The translations under genes were made by a program, and so were the position numbers. The notes beneath the pieces are model-generated. The model ran no database searches. It was not told the origin of the DNA and saw only the letters and a list, made by a program, of their open reading frames with translations. A DNA stretch of 64,000 bases. Origin: Prosthecomicrobium pneumaticum (lineage in GTDB: Bacteria; Pseudomonadota; Alphaproteobacteria; Rhizobiales; Kaistiaceae). Location: assembly GCF_014199915.1 (NCBI RefSeq), contig NZ_JACHOO010000001.1:1-64000 (forward strand), written 5' to 3'. Below are positions 29,598-38,793 of this stretch, piece after piece. Every line of letters starts with the position of its first letter. The stretch's first letter is position 1.

Positions 29598-30689
29598 GTG
29601 ACGCGGCGGGCGCGAGGGGCGGGGCCGCCCACCATGGCGGATGTCGCGCGGGCGGCGGGCGTCTCCTCGATGACGGTGTCGCGGGCGCTCCGCCGCGACG
29701 CCGCGGTGAACGAGGAGACGCGCGCCGCCATCCTCGATGCGGCGGAGCGGCTCGGCTATGTCTTCGACGCCACGGCGGCGAGCCTGCGCGCCCGGCGCAC
29801 CGATTTCATCGCCGCGACCATCCCCTCGATCAACAATGCGAACTTCGCCGACACGGTCCGCGGCCTGACCGACGGGCTCGCCGCGCGCGGCTATCAGGTG
29901 CTGCTCGGCTACACGAATTACGATATGGCGGAGGAGGAACGGCTGGTCGAGCAATTGCTCCGCCGGCGGCCCGAGGCGATCGTCGTCACCGGCGGGCGGC
30001 ACACGGCGCGGACGCGGACGCTGCTCGCCAAGGCGGGCATCCCGGTCGTCGAGACCTGGGACCTGCCGGACGAGCCGATCGGCTCGGTGGTCGGCTTCTC
30101 GAATGCCGACGCCGTCGAGGCGATGGTCGACCGCTTCGTCGCGGCGGGCTTCCGCCGGATCGCCTTTCTCGGCGGCGACGCGGCGCGCGATACACGCGGC
30201 ACCGACCGGCGGCGCGGCTTCCTGCGCGCCATGGCGAAGCACGGGCTCGACGCCGCCCGGCTGATCGCGGGCGGCACGCCGCCGATCTCGATGCGCGAAG
30301 GGGCGGCGGCGATGGCTGCGCTGCTCGACCGCCTGCCCGATACCGAACTGGTGATCTGCGTTTCCGACCTCGCCGCCTTCGGCGCGCTCACCGAATGCCA
30401 GCGCCGCGGCCTCGCCGTGCCGGAGACGATCGCGATCGCCGGCTTCGGCGATTACGACATCGCCGGCATTTCGGTGCCGACGCTCACCACCATCGACCCG
30501 TTCCCGCGCGAGATCGGCCGCCGCGCTGCCGAACTGATCCTCGGCCTCCTCGACGGCACCGTCACCGGCCCCCGCATCGTCGCGATCATGCCGCAGCTGC
30601 GTCCAGGCGGCAGCGCGCTTCTGCCGGACGCCGACGGGGCCGGCCGAGCGAACGCGGAAACGGCTCAGAAATCCCCGTCCGCACCATAG
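29598..30689 (+). CDS. Second LacI-family regulator, GntR/IdnR-like
   Basis: 363 residues from GTG 29598, chosen because GGGGAG lies six bases upstream; ATG 29634 is possible. Helix-turn-helix MADVARAAGVSSMTVSRALRR, hinge AAERLGYVFDATAASLRARR. The core shares GYQVLLGYTNYDMAEEERLVEQLL and IVVTGGRHTARTRTLLAKAGIPVVETWDL with the GntR group, so it is a paralogue of the regulator at 26.6 kb. It follows idnO after 36 bases and is probably in the same transcript. Its last 25 bases overlap the convergent LysR gene. Confidence 0.87.
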   Translation: MTRRARGAGPPTMADVARAAGVSSMTVSRALRRDAAVNEETRAAILDAAERLGYVFDATAASLRARRTDFIAATIPSINNANFADTVRGLTDGLAARGYQVLLGYTNYDMAEEERLVEQLLRRRPEAIVVTGGRHTARTRTLLAKAGIPVVETWDLPDEPIGSVVGFSNADAVEAMVDRFVAAGFRRIAFLGGDAARDTRGTDRRRGFLRAMAKHGLDAARLIAGGTPPISMREGAAAMAALLDRLPDTELVICVSDLAAFGALTECQRRGLAVPETIAIAGFGDYDIAGISVPTLTTIDPFPREIGRRAAELILGLLDGTVTGPRIVAIMPQLRPGGSALLPDADGAGRANAETAQKSPSAP

Positions 30690-31609
30690 GCGCCGGCCGG
30701 CCTCGTGCGGACCGGCTGGTGCTGCAGCGACGGGCCGCCGAGCGGGGCGGGTTCCTCGTGCTCGAGGCCGAGATAATGGGCGAGATAGTCGTGCAGGGCG
30801 AGCGCGGCGCGGGAGGTGGTGCCGGGCGCCTTGTAGAGCAGCAGGTCGACCTTCGGCAGCGGCGGGAAGACGTCGAGTTCGCGCATCCGCGGCACGACCG
30901 CGCTGCGGCCGAGCACGCTCACCGCCATGCCCGAGAACACCGCCGCCTGAAGCCCGCTGACGCTCTCGCTGACGCAGGCGATCCGCCATTTGTGGCCCGC
31001 GGCATCGAGCCCGGCGATGGCGTGGTCGCGATAGATGTTGCCGGGCGGCAGGAGGGCGAGCGGCACAGGATTCTCGTGGTGCGCGCTCGATCCTTCGCCG
31101 CCGATCCAGACGAGCTGTTCCTGCCGCACGACGAGACCGCCGGTGAAATCGTTCATCCGGGTGACGAGGGCGATGTCGACCTCGCCGCGCTGGACGAGGT
31201 CGACGAGCGGGGTGGAGAGGGCGCAGCGCAACTGCACCTGGATGCGCGGGAAGGCCTTCTTGAAGACGCCGAGGATCGAGGGGAGCATATAGGCGGCATA
31301 GAGGTCCGGCGTGCCGAGCACGACATGGCCCTCGATCTCCGGCGCCGAGAGCCGCGACAGCAGCTCGTCGTGCAGGCGCAGGATCGACTTGCCGTAATTG
31401 ACGACGAGATCGCCCTCCGGCGTCAGCGCGAAGCGGCGGCCGTCATGGCGGAAGAGCTGCGTCCCCGCGAGCTCTTCCAGCCGCTGCAATTGCAGCGTGA
31501 TCGCCGGCTGGGTTCGCCCGAGCCGCCTCGCCGTCTCGGTGATGCTGCCCGTATCGACGACGGAGATCAGCGACCGCAGCATCCGGATGTCGAGGCTGAT
31601 GAGATTCAT
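30665..31609 (-). CDS. LysR-family transcriptional regulator
   Basis: 314 residues from ATG 31609. Winged helix-turn-helix at residues 8-66: LRSLISVVDTGSITETARRLGRTQPAITLQLQRLEELAGTQLFRHDGRRFALTPEG. The remainder is the two-lobed effector domain. It lies downstream of, and on the same strand as, the ABC permease genes, with 85 bases between, so it could regulate that cluster or be read with it. LysR proteins usually control a divergent neighbour, and none exists here, so the target is unclear. Confidence 0.88.
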   Translation of the reverse strand: MNLISLDIRMLRSLISVVDTGSITETARRLGRTQPAITLQLQRLEELAGTQLFRHDGRRFALTPEGDLVVNYGKSILRLHDELLSRLSAPEIEGHVVLGTPDLYAAYMLPSILGVFKKAFPRIQVQLRCALSTPLVDLVQRGEVDIALVTRMNDFTGGLVVRQEQLVWIGGEGSSAHHENPVPLALLPPGNIYRDHAIAGLDAAGHKWRIACVSESVSGLQAAVFSGMAVSVLGRSAVVPRMRELDVFPPLPKVDLLLYKAPGTTSRAALALHDYLAHYLGLEHEEPAPLGGPSLQHQPVRTRPAGAYGADGDF

Positions 31610-31694
31610 GACGTGGGGCGGCTCCCGGCTGTGCGACCGGGAGACCCCATGCAACTTTCATGCAGACTGAATTCCGCGCCGGCGCCGGCGCCGT

Positions 31695-32681
31695 TCAGCG
31701 GTCGTCGACGAGCCGCAGATAGGCCGCGGTGACGAGGAGCACGATGGCGCCGAAGAGGATCAGCCGGGCCCCCTCGGGCAGTTGCAGGAGGCGCAGCAGC
31801 GTCGTCAGCACGGTGAGGATCAGAGCCCCGACGATCGTGCCCGCATAGCCGCCGCGGCCGCCGAAGATCGAGGTGCCGCCGATCACCGCGGCGGCGACCG
31901 AGGGCAGCATCAGCGGGTCGGCGAGCGACAGCGACGGCGTGCGGATGAGGCCGAGATAGAGCAGGCCGGTGATGCCGGCGATCAGCGCCGAGAGCACGTA
32001 GAGCGCCAGGATGACCCGCCAGTACTGCACGCCGGAGAGGCGCGCCGCCCGCTCATTGTCGCCGACCGCATAGAGGAGGCGGCCGAAGCCGGTGAAGCGC
32101 AGCATCAGGATGACGAAGGCCGCGACGGGAATGAAGAGGAGGAGCGCGTTCGGCACGCCGCCCGTCAGGCCCGTGCCGAGCCAGGTCAGCCCGTCCGGCA
32201 CCCGCGCGCCGGAGGCGATCACGGTGCGCTGATAGACTTGAAGACAGCCGATGCCGACGAGGCTGGTACCGAGCGTCATGATGAGGGGGTGGACGCGGAA
32301 GACGCCGACGCCGATGCCGTTGGCGATGCCGATCAGCAGCGCCGGCAGAAGGGCGATCGCGCCGGCCGAAACCGGATCGAGCGCCACCGATTGGGCGGCC
32401 ATGAAGAAGGCCGCCATGGTCGCGACCGTCGAGACCGACAGGTCGATGCCGCCGGTCAGCATCGTCATGGTCTGGCAGGCGGCGAGCATGGCGAGCGGGA
32501 TCGCGAACTTCACCGTGTTGGCGATCCAGCGCTCGTTGACGATGCCCGGCCGCAGGAATTCGAGCACGCCGACGAGGATCACGAGCAGCACGATCAGCGG
32601 CACGAGCGGCTGGTCGCTCATGAAGCGGCGGATCCGCCGGCCGAGCGGGGCCGGGCGATCGAGCGTCGCGGTATCGGTCAT
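31695..32681 (-). CDS. ABC sugar importer permease B (RbsC-like)
   Basis: 328 residues from ATG 32681, about nine to ten membrane helices beginning near residue 27 (VPLIVLLVILVGVLEFL). LTGGIDLSVSTVATMAAFF and GGTSIFGGRGGYAGTIVGAL are signature stretches of RbsC/AraH permeases, and the NERAARLSGVQYWRV loop should contact the ATPase. It overlaps the other permease gene by four bases. Paired non-identical permeases suggest a heterodimeric channel, as in autoinducer-2 and some polyol importers. Confidence 0.9.
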   Translation of the reverse strand: MTDTATLDRPAPLGRRIRRFMSDQPLVPLIVLLVILVGVLEFLRPGIVNERWIANTVKFAIPLAMLAACQTMTMLTGGIDLSVSTVATMAAFFMAAQSVALDPVSAGAIALLPALLIGIANGIGVGVFRVHPLIMTLGTSLVGIGCLQVYQRTVIASGARVPDGLTWLGTGLTGGVPNALLLFIPVAAFVILMLRFTGFGRLLYAVGDNERAARLSGVQYWRVILALYVLSALIAGITGLLYLGLIRTPSLSLADPLMLPSVAAAVIGGTSIFGGRGGYAGTIVGALILTVLTTLLRLLQLPEGARLILFGAIVLLVTAAYLRLVDDR

Positions 32682-33652
32682 GGCGTGCGGCCTCTCATCG
32701 CGACGAGGGCGCCGAGCATGACGACGACGACCATGATCACGCCCTCGATGATGGTGGTGACGTTGGGATCGACCGCGAGCAGGGTGAGGTCGGTGCGGAC
32801 GAGCCGGAGCACGAAAACGGCGATGATCGGCCCGAGCAGGCCGCCGCGGCCGCCGCCGAGCGCGACGCCGCCGAGCACGACCGCGGCGACGCTGGCGAGC
32901 AGATAGGGACCGGGGATCGGCGCGCCGATACCGGTGCTCATCGTGAGCGTCAGGCCGCCCATCGCGGCGAACAGGCCGCCGAGCGCATAGGCGAGGATCT
33001 TGGTGCGGGCGACGGGAACGCCGCTGCGGAAGGCGGCGAGGTCGCTCGAGCCGATCGCATAGAGCGACAGGCCGAGCCGCGAGCGCCTGAGCGGGATCCA
33101 GACGACGGCGAGGCAGATGACGAGCACGACGAGCGCCTTGGGGATCCAGTCGGTGACCGCACCGGGGAGCCCCGGGATCGGCACGGTGCCGACGATGAGC
33201 GCCTTCAGCCATTCCGCCGCGCCGCCGCCCGGCGCGTCGAGGACGAGGAGCGCGGCGCCCTGCAGCATGAAGAGCGTGGCGAGCGTGACGACGATGTCGG
33301 GCACGCGGCTCACCACGATCAGGGCGCCGTTCATCGCGCCGAGCGCAAAGCCGAGCGCCAGCACGAACGGCACGACGGCGAGCGCGAACTCCTCGCTCGC
33401 CCCGGCCATCAGCGCCGCGGCGGTGACGCTCGTCAGCGCCATCATCGCCGCGACCGACAGGTCGATGCCGCCGGCGAGCACGACGACGGTCTGCGCCGCG
33501 ACGGCGAAGGCGTAGGGCAGCACCGCGCGGGCGAGCGAGCCGAAATCGGCCGCGCCATAGCCGGGCTGGATCAGCCGGGTGACGACGAGGAGGGCGAGGA
33601 AGAGCACGAACAGGCCGGCGACCCAGCCCTGGCGACGAAGGAAGCGGCTCAC
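32678..33652 (-). CDS. ABC sugar importer permease A (RbsC-like)
   Basis: 324 residues from GTG 33652, overlapping the ATPase stop by four bases (GTGA). Membrane helices from residue 11 onward; VVVLAGGIDLSVAAMMALTSV and LGGVALGGGRGGLLGPIIAVF are the family signatures. SDLAAFRSGVPVARTKILAYALGG is the likely ATPase-contact loop. Every junction in this operon is a tight overlap, indicating stoichiometric expression. Confidence 0.9.
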   Translation of the reverse strand: MSRFLRRQGWVAGLFVLFLALLVVTRLIQPGYGAADFGSLARAVLPYAFAVAAQTVVVLAGGIDLSVAAMMALTSVTAAALMAGASEEFALAVVPFVLALGFALGAMNGALIVVSRVPDIVVTLATLFMLQGAALLVLDAPGGGAAEWLKALIVGTVPIPGLPGAVTDWIPKALVVLVICLAVVWIPLRRSRLGLSLYAIGSSDLAAFRSGVPVARTKILAYALGGLFAAMGGLTLTMSTGIGAPIPGPYLLASVAAVVLGGVALGGGRGGLLGPIIAVFVLRLVRTDLTLLAVDPNVTTIIEGVIMVVVVMLGALVAMRGRTP

Positions 33653-35163
33653 GGCGTCGCTCCGGAGGGAGAGGCGGGGAGGGAGGCGGCCTCGCGCGGC
33701 AGGCCGTAGGCCGCCCGCGTCAGCGCCGCCTCGTCGGCGATCTCGACCGGCAGCACATCGACGACGCGGCCGCCGAAGACGACGATCGCCCGGTCGCAGA
33801 CGCGTTGCACCTCTTCGAGCTCGGAGGTGTAATAGAGGACCGACTTGCCCTGCGCGGCGAGCTCGCGCAGCAGGCGGTAGATCTCGCGCTTGGTGCGCAC
33901 GTCGATGCCGCGGGTCGGATCGAAGCAGAGGATGGTGCGGGCGTCCGCCGCGATCCAGCGGGCGATCGTCACCTTCTGCTGGTTGCCGCCGGAGAGGCGC
34001 TGCACTTCGCGCTGGGCGCGGGTGTCGATCTGCAGCCGCTCGATCGCCGCGGAGACGAGGCCGCGCTCGCGGCCGACCGCGAGCGGACCCCAGGACCGGA
34101 GGCGGGCGCTGAAGGGGAGGGCGATGTTCTCCCGCACCGAGCGCTGCATCAGCAGCGCCTCGGTCCGGTCGCCGGGGACATAGGCGATGCCTTGCGCGAT
34201 CGCATCCGCCGGATGACCGAACACGACGGGCTCGCCGTCGACCGCGATCGTGCCGCGGCTCGGCCGGATCGAGCCGGCGAGGGCGGCGAAGAGCTCGTCC
34301 TGGCCCTGGCCTTCGAGCGCCACGACGCCGGCGACCTCGCCATTTGCGAGCTCGAAGGAGACGTCCTCGAGCTTCGAGCCGGCGGCGAGGCCTCTGACCG
34401 ACAGGCGCGGCGGGCCGGAGGAGGCCTGCGCATCGCGCGCGGCCGCCGCGACGCGGGTCTTCTCGACCCGCGCGCCGAGCATCATCTCGACGATCCGCTC
34501 CTCGATGCCCGGAACGATGTCGACGACGCCGACCGTCTCGCCGTCGCGCAGGACGGTCGCCCGGTCGCAGAGCGCGGCGATCTCGACGAAGCGGTGCGAG
34601 ATGAAGATGACGGAACGGCCGGTCTTCACCTCGCCGCGCACCACCTCGATCACCCGCTCGGCGAGGTTCGCCGGCAGCGCCGCCGTCATCTCGTCGAGCA
34701 GCATCACATCGGGCTCGAGCGACAGGGCGCGGGCGAGATCGAGCACGCGCAGCACCGCGAGCGGCAGGTCGCGGGCGAGATCGCGCAGGTCGAGGTCCGG
34801 CACGCCGAGCGCCCGCACCCAGTCGCGGAAGGGGGCGACGGGCGTCCCGGTCAGCCGCAGATTGTCGGCGATGTCGAGATCGGGGATGAGCGAGGGTTCC
34901 TGATAGACCGGGACGAGCCCGGCCCTGCGCGCCGCGGCCGGCGAGCCGAGCGGCCGGGCTTCGCCGCGGATCAGGATGCGGCCGGCGCTCGGCCGGATCG
35001 CGCCGGTCAGGATCTTGACGAGCGTCGACTTGCCCGCGCCGTTGGCGCCCATCAGGGCGTGCACCTCGCCCGGCCGGACGCGGAGCGAGGCGTCGCGCAG
35101 CGCCGCAACGGCGCCGTAGTTCTTCGCGACGCCCGAGGCGTCGAGGAGGGGTTGCGTCGTCAC
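33649..35163 (-). CDS. ABC sugar importer, double ATPase
   Basis: 504 residues, GTG start. Two nucleotide-binding domains. The first has Walker A GANGAGKSTLVKIL near residue 39, a Walker B region (PDVMLLDEMTAALPANL) and ISHRF. The second is degenerate in Walker A but keeps LSGGNQQKVTIARWI and ILCFDPTRGIDVRTK. In the first domain the usual LSxGxxQ signature is poor (LARDLPLAVLRVLDLARALS), so that half may be the less active one. The binding-protein gene lies 75 bases upstream. Confidence 0.9.
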   Translation of the reverse strand: MTTQPLLDASGVAKNYGAVAALRDASLRVRPGEVHALMGANGAGKSTLVKILTGAIRPSAGRILIRGEARPLGSPAAARRAGLVPVYQEPSLIPDLDIADNLRLTGTPVAPFRDWVRALGVPDLDLRDLARDLPLAVLRVLDLARALSLEPDVMLLDEMTAALPANLAERVIEVVRGEVKTGRSVIFISHRFVEIAALCDRATVLRDGETVGVVDIVPGIEERIVEMMLGARVEKTRVAAAARDAQASSGPPRLSVRGLAAGSKLEDVSFELANGEVAGVVALEGQGQDELFAALAGSIRPSRGTIAVDGEPVVFGHPADAIAQGIAYVPGDRTEALLMQRSVRENIALPFSARLRSWGPLAVGRERGLVSAAIERLQIDTRAQREVQRLSGGNQQKVTIARWIAADARTILCFDPTRGIDVRTKREIYRLLRELAAQGKSVLYYTSELEEVQRVCDRAIVVFGGRVVDVLPVEIADEAALTRAAYGLPREAASLPASPSGATP

Positions 35164-35238
35164 GGGCGCTCGGAAACGGATCGAGGAAAGATCGGGCGGA
35201 CGCCGCGGCCGGCGCCCGCCCGGATGGCGGGGCGGAGC

Positions 35239-36270
35239 TTACTCGCCGGGGCCCTTGCAGGCGACGATCTGCTCCTTCGTATAGTGCGTCCAGTTCGGGA
35301 TCGAGATGCTCACCGGCCATTCGGCGCTCAGCGAGGGATCGGCCGCCGCGGCGAGCTTCGCCTTGCCCTCGGGCGTGACGTTCTCCCACAGCTCGGGGTC
35401 GACCAGCACCGTCTGCGAGGCCGGCTTCTGGCCTTCGAGGATCTGCAGCGCGAGGGCGACGCCGGCGCCGCCGATCGAGCCCGGATTGGTGACCGCGGCG
35501 CCCTTCAGGCCTTCGACCTTGTTCAGCTGGCCGACGAAGCCGGCATTGTCGGCGCCGACCACCGGGACGAGCGTCGCCTGCGATTCGACCAGCGCGTCGA
35601 CGATCACGTTGTCGATGCCGGAGGTCCAGATGCCGTCGAAGGGAATGCCGGTGGCGATGAAGTCGAGGATCTGCTGCTTGCCCTGATCCTGCTGCCAGCC
35701 GGTGAACACCTCGTGCGCGACCTTGACGTCCGGGAACTCCGCGAGGGCGCGCTTGAAGCCCTTGTCGCGATCGCTGTCGGCCGAGGCGCCCGCGGCGCCG
35801 CGCATATAGACGACCTCGCCCTTGCCGCCGATCGTCTCGAACAGCCATTTGGCGCCGAGATAGGCGTATTCCTCCTGGTTGTTGGAGATCACATAGGCCG
35901 ACGGCTCGGTGACGCCCTGGTCGACGGCGACCACGACGATGCCGGCCTTCGCCGCTTCGGCGAGGGCGGCGTTGACGCCCGAGGGGTCGGCCGGATTGAC
36001 GACGATCGCATCGACGCCGGCGCTGATCAGGTTGCGGATGTCCTCGAGCTGGCCCGCCGCATCGGTGTTGCGGTGGGCGATGTTGAGCTTCGACACCTTG
36101 CCGGAGGCGAGCGCCTCGGCCTTCATCGCGCAGACCATCTCCTCGCGCCAGCCATTGCCCTGCACGGTGTTGGAGACGCCGATCGTGTAGCTGTCCTTCG
36201 CATGGGACAGCGCGGTCGACGCGAGCAGCACGGCACCGGCGACGAGCGGCAGATAATTGAGCTTCTTCAT
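35239..36270 (-). CDS. ABC sugar importer, periplasmic binding protein
   Basis: 343 residues from ATG 36270 with GAGGAAA upstream. The signal peptide is about residues 1-23 (KKLNYLPLVAGAVLLASTALSHA). The mature fold is type I: YTIGVSNTVQGNGWREEMVCAMKAEA, GVDAIVVNPADPSGVNAAL, GIVVVAVDQGV and GKGEVVYMRGAAGASADSDRDKGF. NTVQGNGWREEM at the ligand-binding edge resembles the binding proteins of polyol and cyclitol importers. It is followed by ATPase and permeases, and preceded by catabolic enzymes in the same orientation. Confidence 0.9.
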   Translation of the reverse strand: MKKLNYLPLVAGAVLLASTALSHAKDSYTIGVSNTVQGNGWREEMVCAMKAEALASGKVSKLNIAHRNTDAAGQLEDIRNLISAGVDAIVVNPADPSGVNAALAEAAKAGIVVVAVDQGVTEPSAYVISNNQEEYAYLGAKWLFETIGGKGEVVYMRGAAGASADSDRDKGFKRALAEFPDVKVAHEVFTGWQQDQGKQQILDFIATGIPFDGIWTSGIDNVIVDALVESQATLVPVVGADNAGFVGQLNKVEGLKGAAVTNPGSIGGAGVALALQILEGQKPASQTVLVDPELWENVTPEGKAKLAAAADPSLSAEWPVSISIPNWTHYTKEQIVACKGPGE

Positions 36271-36320
36271 GGTTTTCCTCCTCACGGCCCCTCTGGGCCG
36301 ACCTCCCGAAATCGATCCGT

Positions 36321-37235
36321 TCACTTGACCAAGGGGCGCAGCACGTCCCGCGCGAGCAGGAAGCCCCGCTTCACCCGATCGTCGTCCCCCTCGAACCGGC
36401 GGTCCTCGTGCTCGATGACGATCGGTCCATCGTAGCCCGCGCGGTAGAGACCCGAGAAGATCACGTTCCAGTCGACCTCGCCCAGACCCGGCATGCGCGG
36501 CACCTGCCAGCCCATGCCGGCGGAGAGGATGCCGCGCTCATAGAGCCCGTCGCGGTCGATCATCAGATCCTTCGCATGAGCATGAATGATATGCGGCCCG
36601 AATTCCCGGATGAAGCGGGCGGCGTCGATCATCTGCCAGACGAGATGCGAGGGATCGAAATTCATGCCGATCGCGCCGTCGAACGCCTCGAGGATGCGGC
36701 GCCAGATCTGCGGCGAATAGGCGATGTTGTGCCCGGCCGGCCATTCGTCGACGCTGAAGATCATCGGGCAGTTCTCGAAGGCGAGGCGCACGCCGTTGTC
36801 GGCCGCATGGGCGACGATGTCCGGCCAGACCGCGAGCGCCTCCTGCCAGTTGGCGTCGACGTGCTTCGAGGCGTCGCCGCCGCAGAACGTGTTGACGACC
36901 GGCACGCCCATCCGCCCGGCGGCGACGATCACCGTCTTCAGATGGTCGATCACCGCGGCCCGGTGGGCCGGGTCGGGGTGGAGCGGGTTCGGATAATAGC
37001 CGAGGCCGGAGATCGAGAGTCCCTTGTCGGCGAGGGCGGCGACGATCTCCCGCCCCTCCGTCTCCGAAAGGGTCGCGACGTCGATATGGCTGGTGCCGGC
37101 ATAGCGCCGGGTCGGTCCCGCGGCGCGTGGCCAGCAGGCGATCTCGAGCGTCTCGAAGCCGGCCGCGCTCGCCCAGTCGGCGACGTCGGCGAGCGGCGCG
37201 TCCGGGAACGGCGCCGTCAAAATCCCGAGCTTCAT
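36321..37235 (-). CDS. Sugar phosphate isomerase/epimerase (AP endonuclease 2-like TIM barrel)
   Basis: 304 residues. The opening MKLGILTAPFPDAPLADVADWASAAGFETLEIACWP and motifs LAFENCPM, MNFDPSHLVWQM, IIHAHAKDLM and GPIVIEHEDRRF provide the Glu/His/Asp metal ligands of the IolE/IolI-type xylose isomerase-like barrel. It probably isomerises or epimerises a keto-sugar or keto-inositol intermediate. The binding-protein gene begins 50 bases downstream, in line with one catabolic transcript. Confidence 0.85.
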   Translation of the reverse strand: MKLGILTAPFPDAPLADVADWASAAGFETLEIACWPRAAGPTRRYAGTSHIDVATLSETEGREIVAALADKGLSISGLGYYPNPLHPDPAHRAAVIDHLKTVIVAAGRMGVPVVNTFCGGDASKHVDANWQEALAVWPDIVAHAADNGVRLAFENCPMIFSVDEWPAGHNIAYSPQIWRRILEAFDGAIGMNFDPSHLVWQMIDAARFIREFGPHIIHAHAKDLMIDRDGLYERGILSAGMGWQVPRMPGLGEVDWNVIFSGLYRAGYDGPIVIEHEDRRFEGDDDRVKRGFLLARDVLRPLVK

Positions 37236-37278
37236 GATATCCTCCCCTCCTCCAGGGTTCTCTATCGCGCGCGTCCGG

Positions 37279-38793
37279 TCAACCCGGCGGCCCGGCACCG
37301 CAGAGCCGGGCGAGATCGGCGAGCGGATCGGGCGCGAGGAAACCGGCGAGCCGTGCCGCGACGCCGGCGCGGAACGTCGCGTCGGCGGCGAGCTCGGCCG
37401 GAAAGATCGCGCCGATCGCGACGATGGCGGCGGTGAGCGCGGCCGCATCGTCGCCGATCGCGTCGGCGATCGCGGCGATCCGGTCGGCATAAGGGTCGTC
37501 GACCGTCCAGGCGCGGCCGAAGCGGGCCGATGCGCGGACGAGATAGGCCATCCAGGCGGCGACCGGCACGCAGAGCAGGTCGATCGCCGCGCCGGCGCGG
37601 CGCCGGTCGCGGATCGGGTTGAGGATGCGCTGGACGATCTTCTGCGAGCCGTCGGTGGCGATCTGGTGATTGCGGTGACGGATCGCGGTGTTGCGCAGCC
37701 GGGCGAGGCTCTGTTCGAGATAGGCCTCCGGCACGATGCCGGGCACCGGCTCGAGCGTCGGCAGGGTCTCCTCGGCGAGCATGCGGCGCACGAAGCCGGC
37801 GAGGAGCGGGTCGGCCATGTCGTCGAACGTGTGTTCGAGGCCAGCGAGGACGCCGAGATAGCAGAGCGTCGTCTGCGCGCCGTTCAGCACGCGCATCTTC
37901 AGATGTTCGAACGCGCCGACGTCATCGACGAACTGCGCGCCGACCCGGCCGAAATCCGGCCGGCGGGCGGCGAAGCGATCCTCGATCACCCATTGCCGGA
38001 ACGGCTCGCCCACCACCACCGCCTCATCGCGGTAGCCGAGCACCTGTTCCACATAAGCGAGATCGGCGGCGCCCGTCGCCGGCGCGATGCGGTCGACCAT
38101 GGTCGAGGGGAAGGCGACGTTCCCGGCGATCCAGCCGGCGAGACCATCGCCGCGCCGCTCGGCGAGGGCGGCGACGACGCGGCCCAGAATGGCGCCGTTC
38201 GACGGGATGTTGTCGCAGCTCATCACCGTCACCGGCGCGCCGTGCGCCTTCCGCCGCCGCTCGAGGGCCGCGAGGATGAGGCCGGGCAGGCTCTGTGGCG
38301 CCTCGGGATGGGCGAGGTCGTGGGCGATCTCCGGCCGGCTCTCGTCGAGCGCGCCGTTCGCCGGCGTGTGGCAATAGCCTTTCTCGGTGACGGTCAGGGT
38401 GACGAGATCGATCGCCGGATCGGCGAGCACGGCGAGCGCCGGCTCGGCGCTCGCCTGCGCGTCGACGACGCGGACGATGCTGCCGATGACGCGGGCCGTG
38501 ACGCGGTCGTCCTCGCGCATCAGCCGCGTATAGAGCCCGCCCTGCGCGCCGAGCGTGTCGGCGAGCGCCGGCGGGCGGATGTTGATGCCGACGATGCCGA
38601 AGCGGTCGAGCCGATCGGCGAGGAGGTCGTCGACGAACTCGGCCTGATGGGTGCGGTGGAAGGCGCCGACGCCGATATGGGCGATGCCGGCGGCGAGCGC
38701 CGCGCGGTCATAGGCGGGCCGGGCGACGGCGGCGGGCAGGCGGTCGAGGAGAGCCGGGCCGAGCCGCTCCGCCGTTTTCGGAACCGCGCTCAC
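37279..38793 (-). CDS. Mannitol dehydrogenase-family polyol/uronate oxidoreductase
   Basis: 504 residues from GTG 38793, which overlaps the SDR stop by four bases; ATG 38814 would add seven residues. A long-chain NAD(P)-dependent dehydrogenase: HIGVGAFHRTHQAEFVDDLL opens the Rossmann domain, then TVTEKGYCH, VMSCDNIPSNGAILGRVV and AFPSTMVDRIAPAT. Catalytic Lys and His lie in the C-terminal domain around KMRVLNGAQTTLCYLGVLAG. The family includes mannitol 2-dehydrogenase, arabinitol 4-dehydrogenase and fructuronate reductase, which I cannot separate by eye. The polyol role is favoured by context. Confidence 0.88.
   Translation of the reverse strand: MSAVPKTAERLGPALLDRLPAAVARPAYDRAALAAGIAHIGVGAFHRTHQAEFVDDLLADRLDRFGIVGINIRPPALADTLGAQGGLYTRLMREDDRVTARVIGSIVRVVDAQASAEPALAVLADPAIDLVTLTVTEKGYCHTPANGALDESRPEIAHDLAHPEAPQSLPGLILAALERRRKAHGAPVTVMSCDNIPSNGAILGRVVAALAERRGDGLAGWIAGNVAFPSTMVDRIAPATGAADLAYVEQVLGYRDEAVVVGEPFRQWVIEDRFAARRPDFGRVGAQFVDDVGAFEHLKMRVLNGAQTTLCYLGVLAGLEHTFDDMADPLLAGFVRRMLAEETLPTLEPVPGIVPEAYLEQSLARLRNTAIRHRNHQIATDGSQKIVQRILNPIRDRRRAGAAIDLLCVPVAAWMAYLVRASARFGRAWTVDDPYADRIAAIADAIGDDAAALTAAIVAIGAIFPAELAADATFRAGVAARLAGFLAPDPLADLARLCGAGPPG

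Noticed and set aside
35164-35238. Terminator or attenuator between the second binding-protein gene and its ATPase
   Set aside because: GC-rich imperfect hairpins can be drawn in this gap, but arms mismatch and no T-run is present.
32678-35848. A 1056-residue frame covering the permease and ATPase genes
   Set aside because: Only its end is the real permease; the front is a shadow of the ATPase in another frame.
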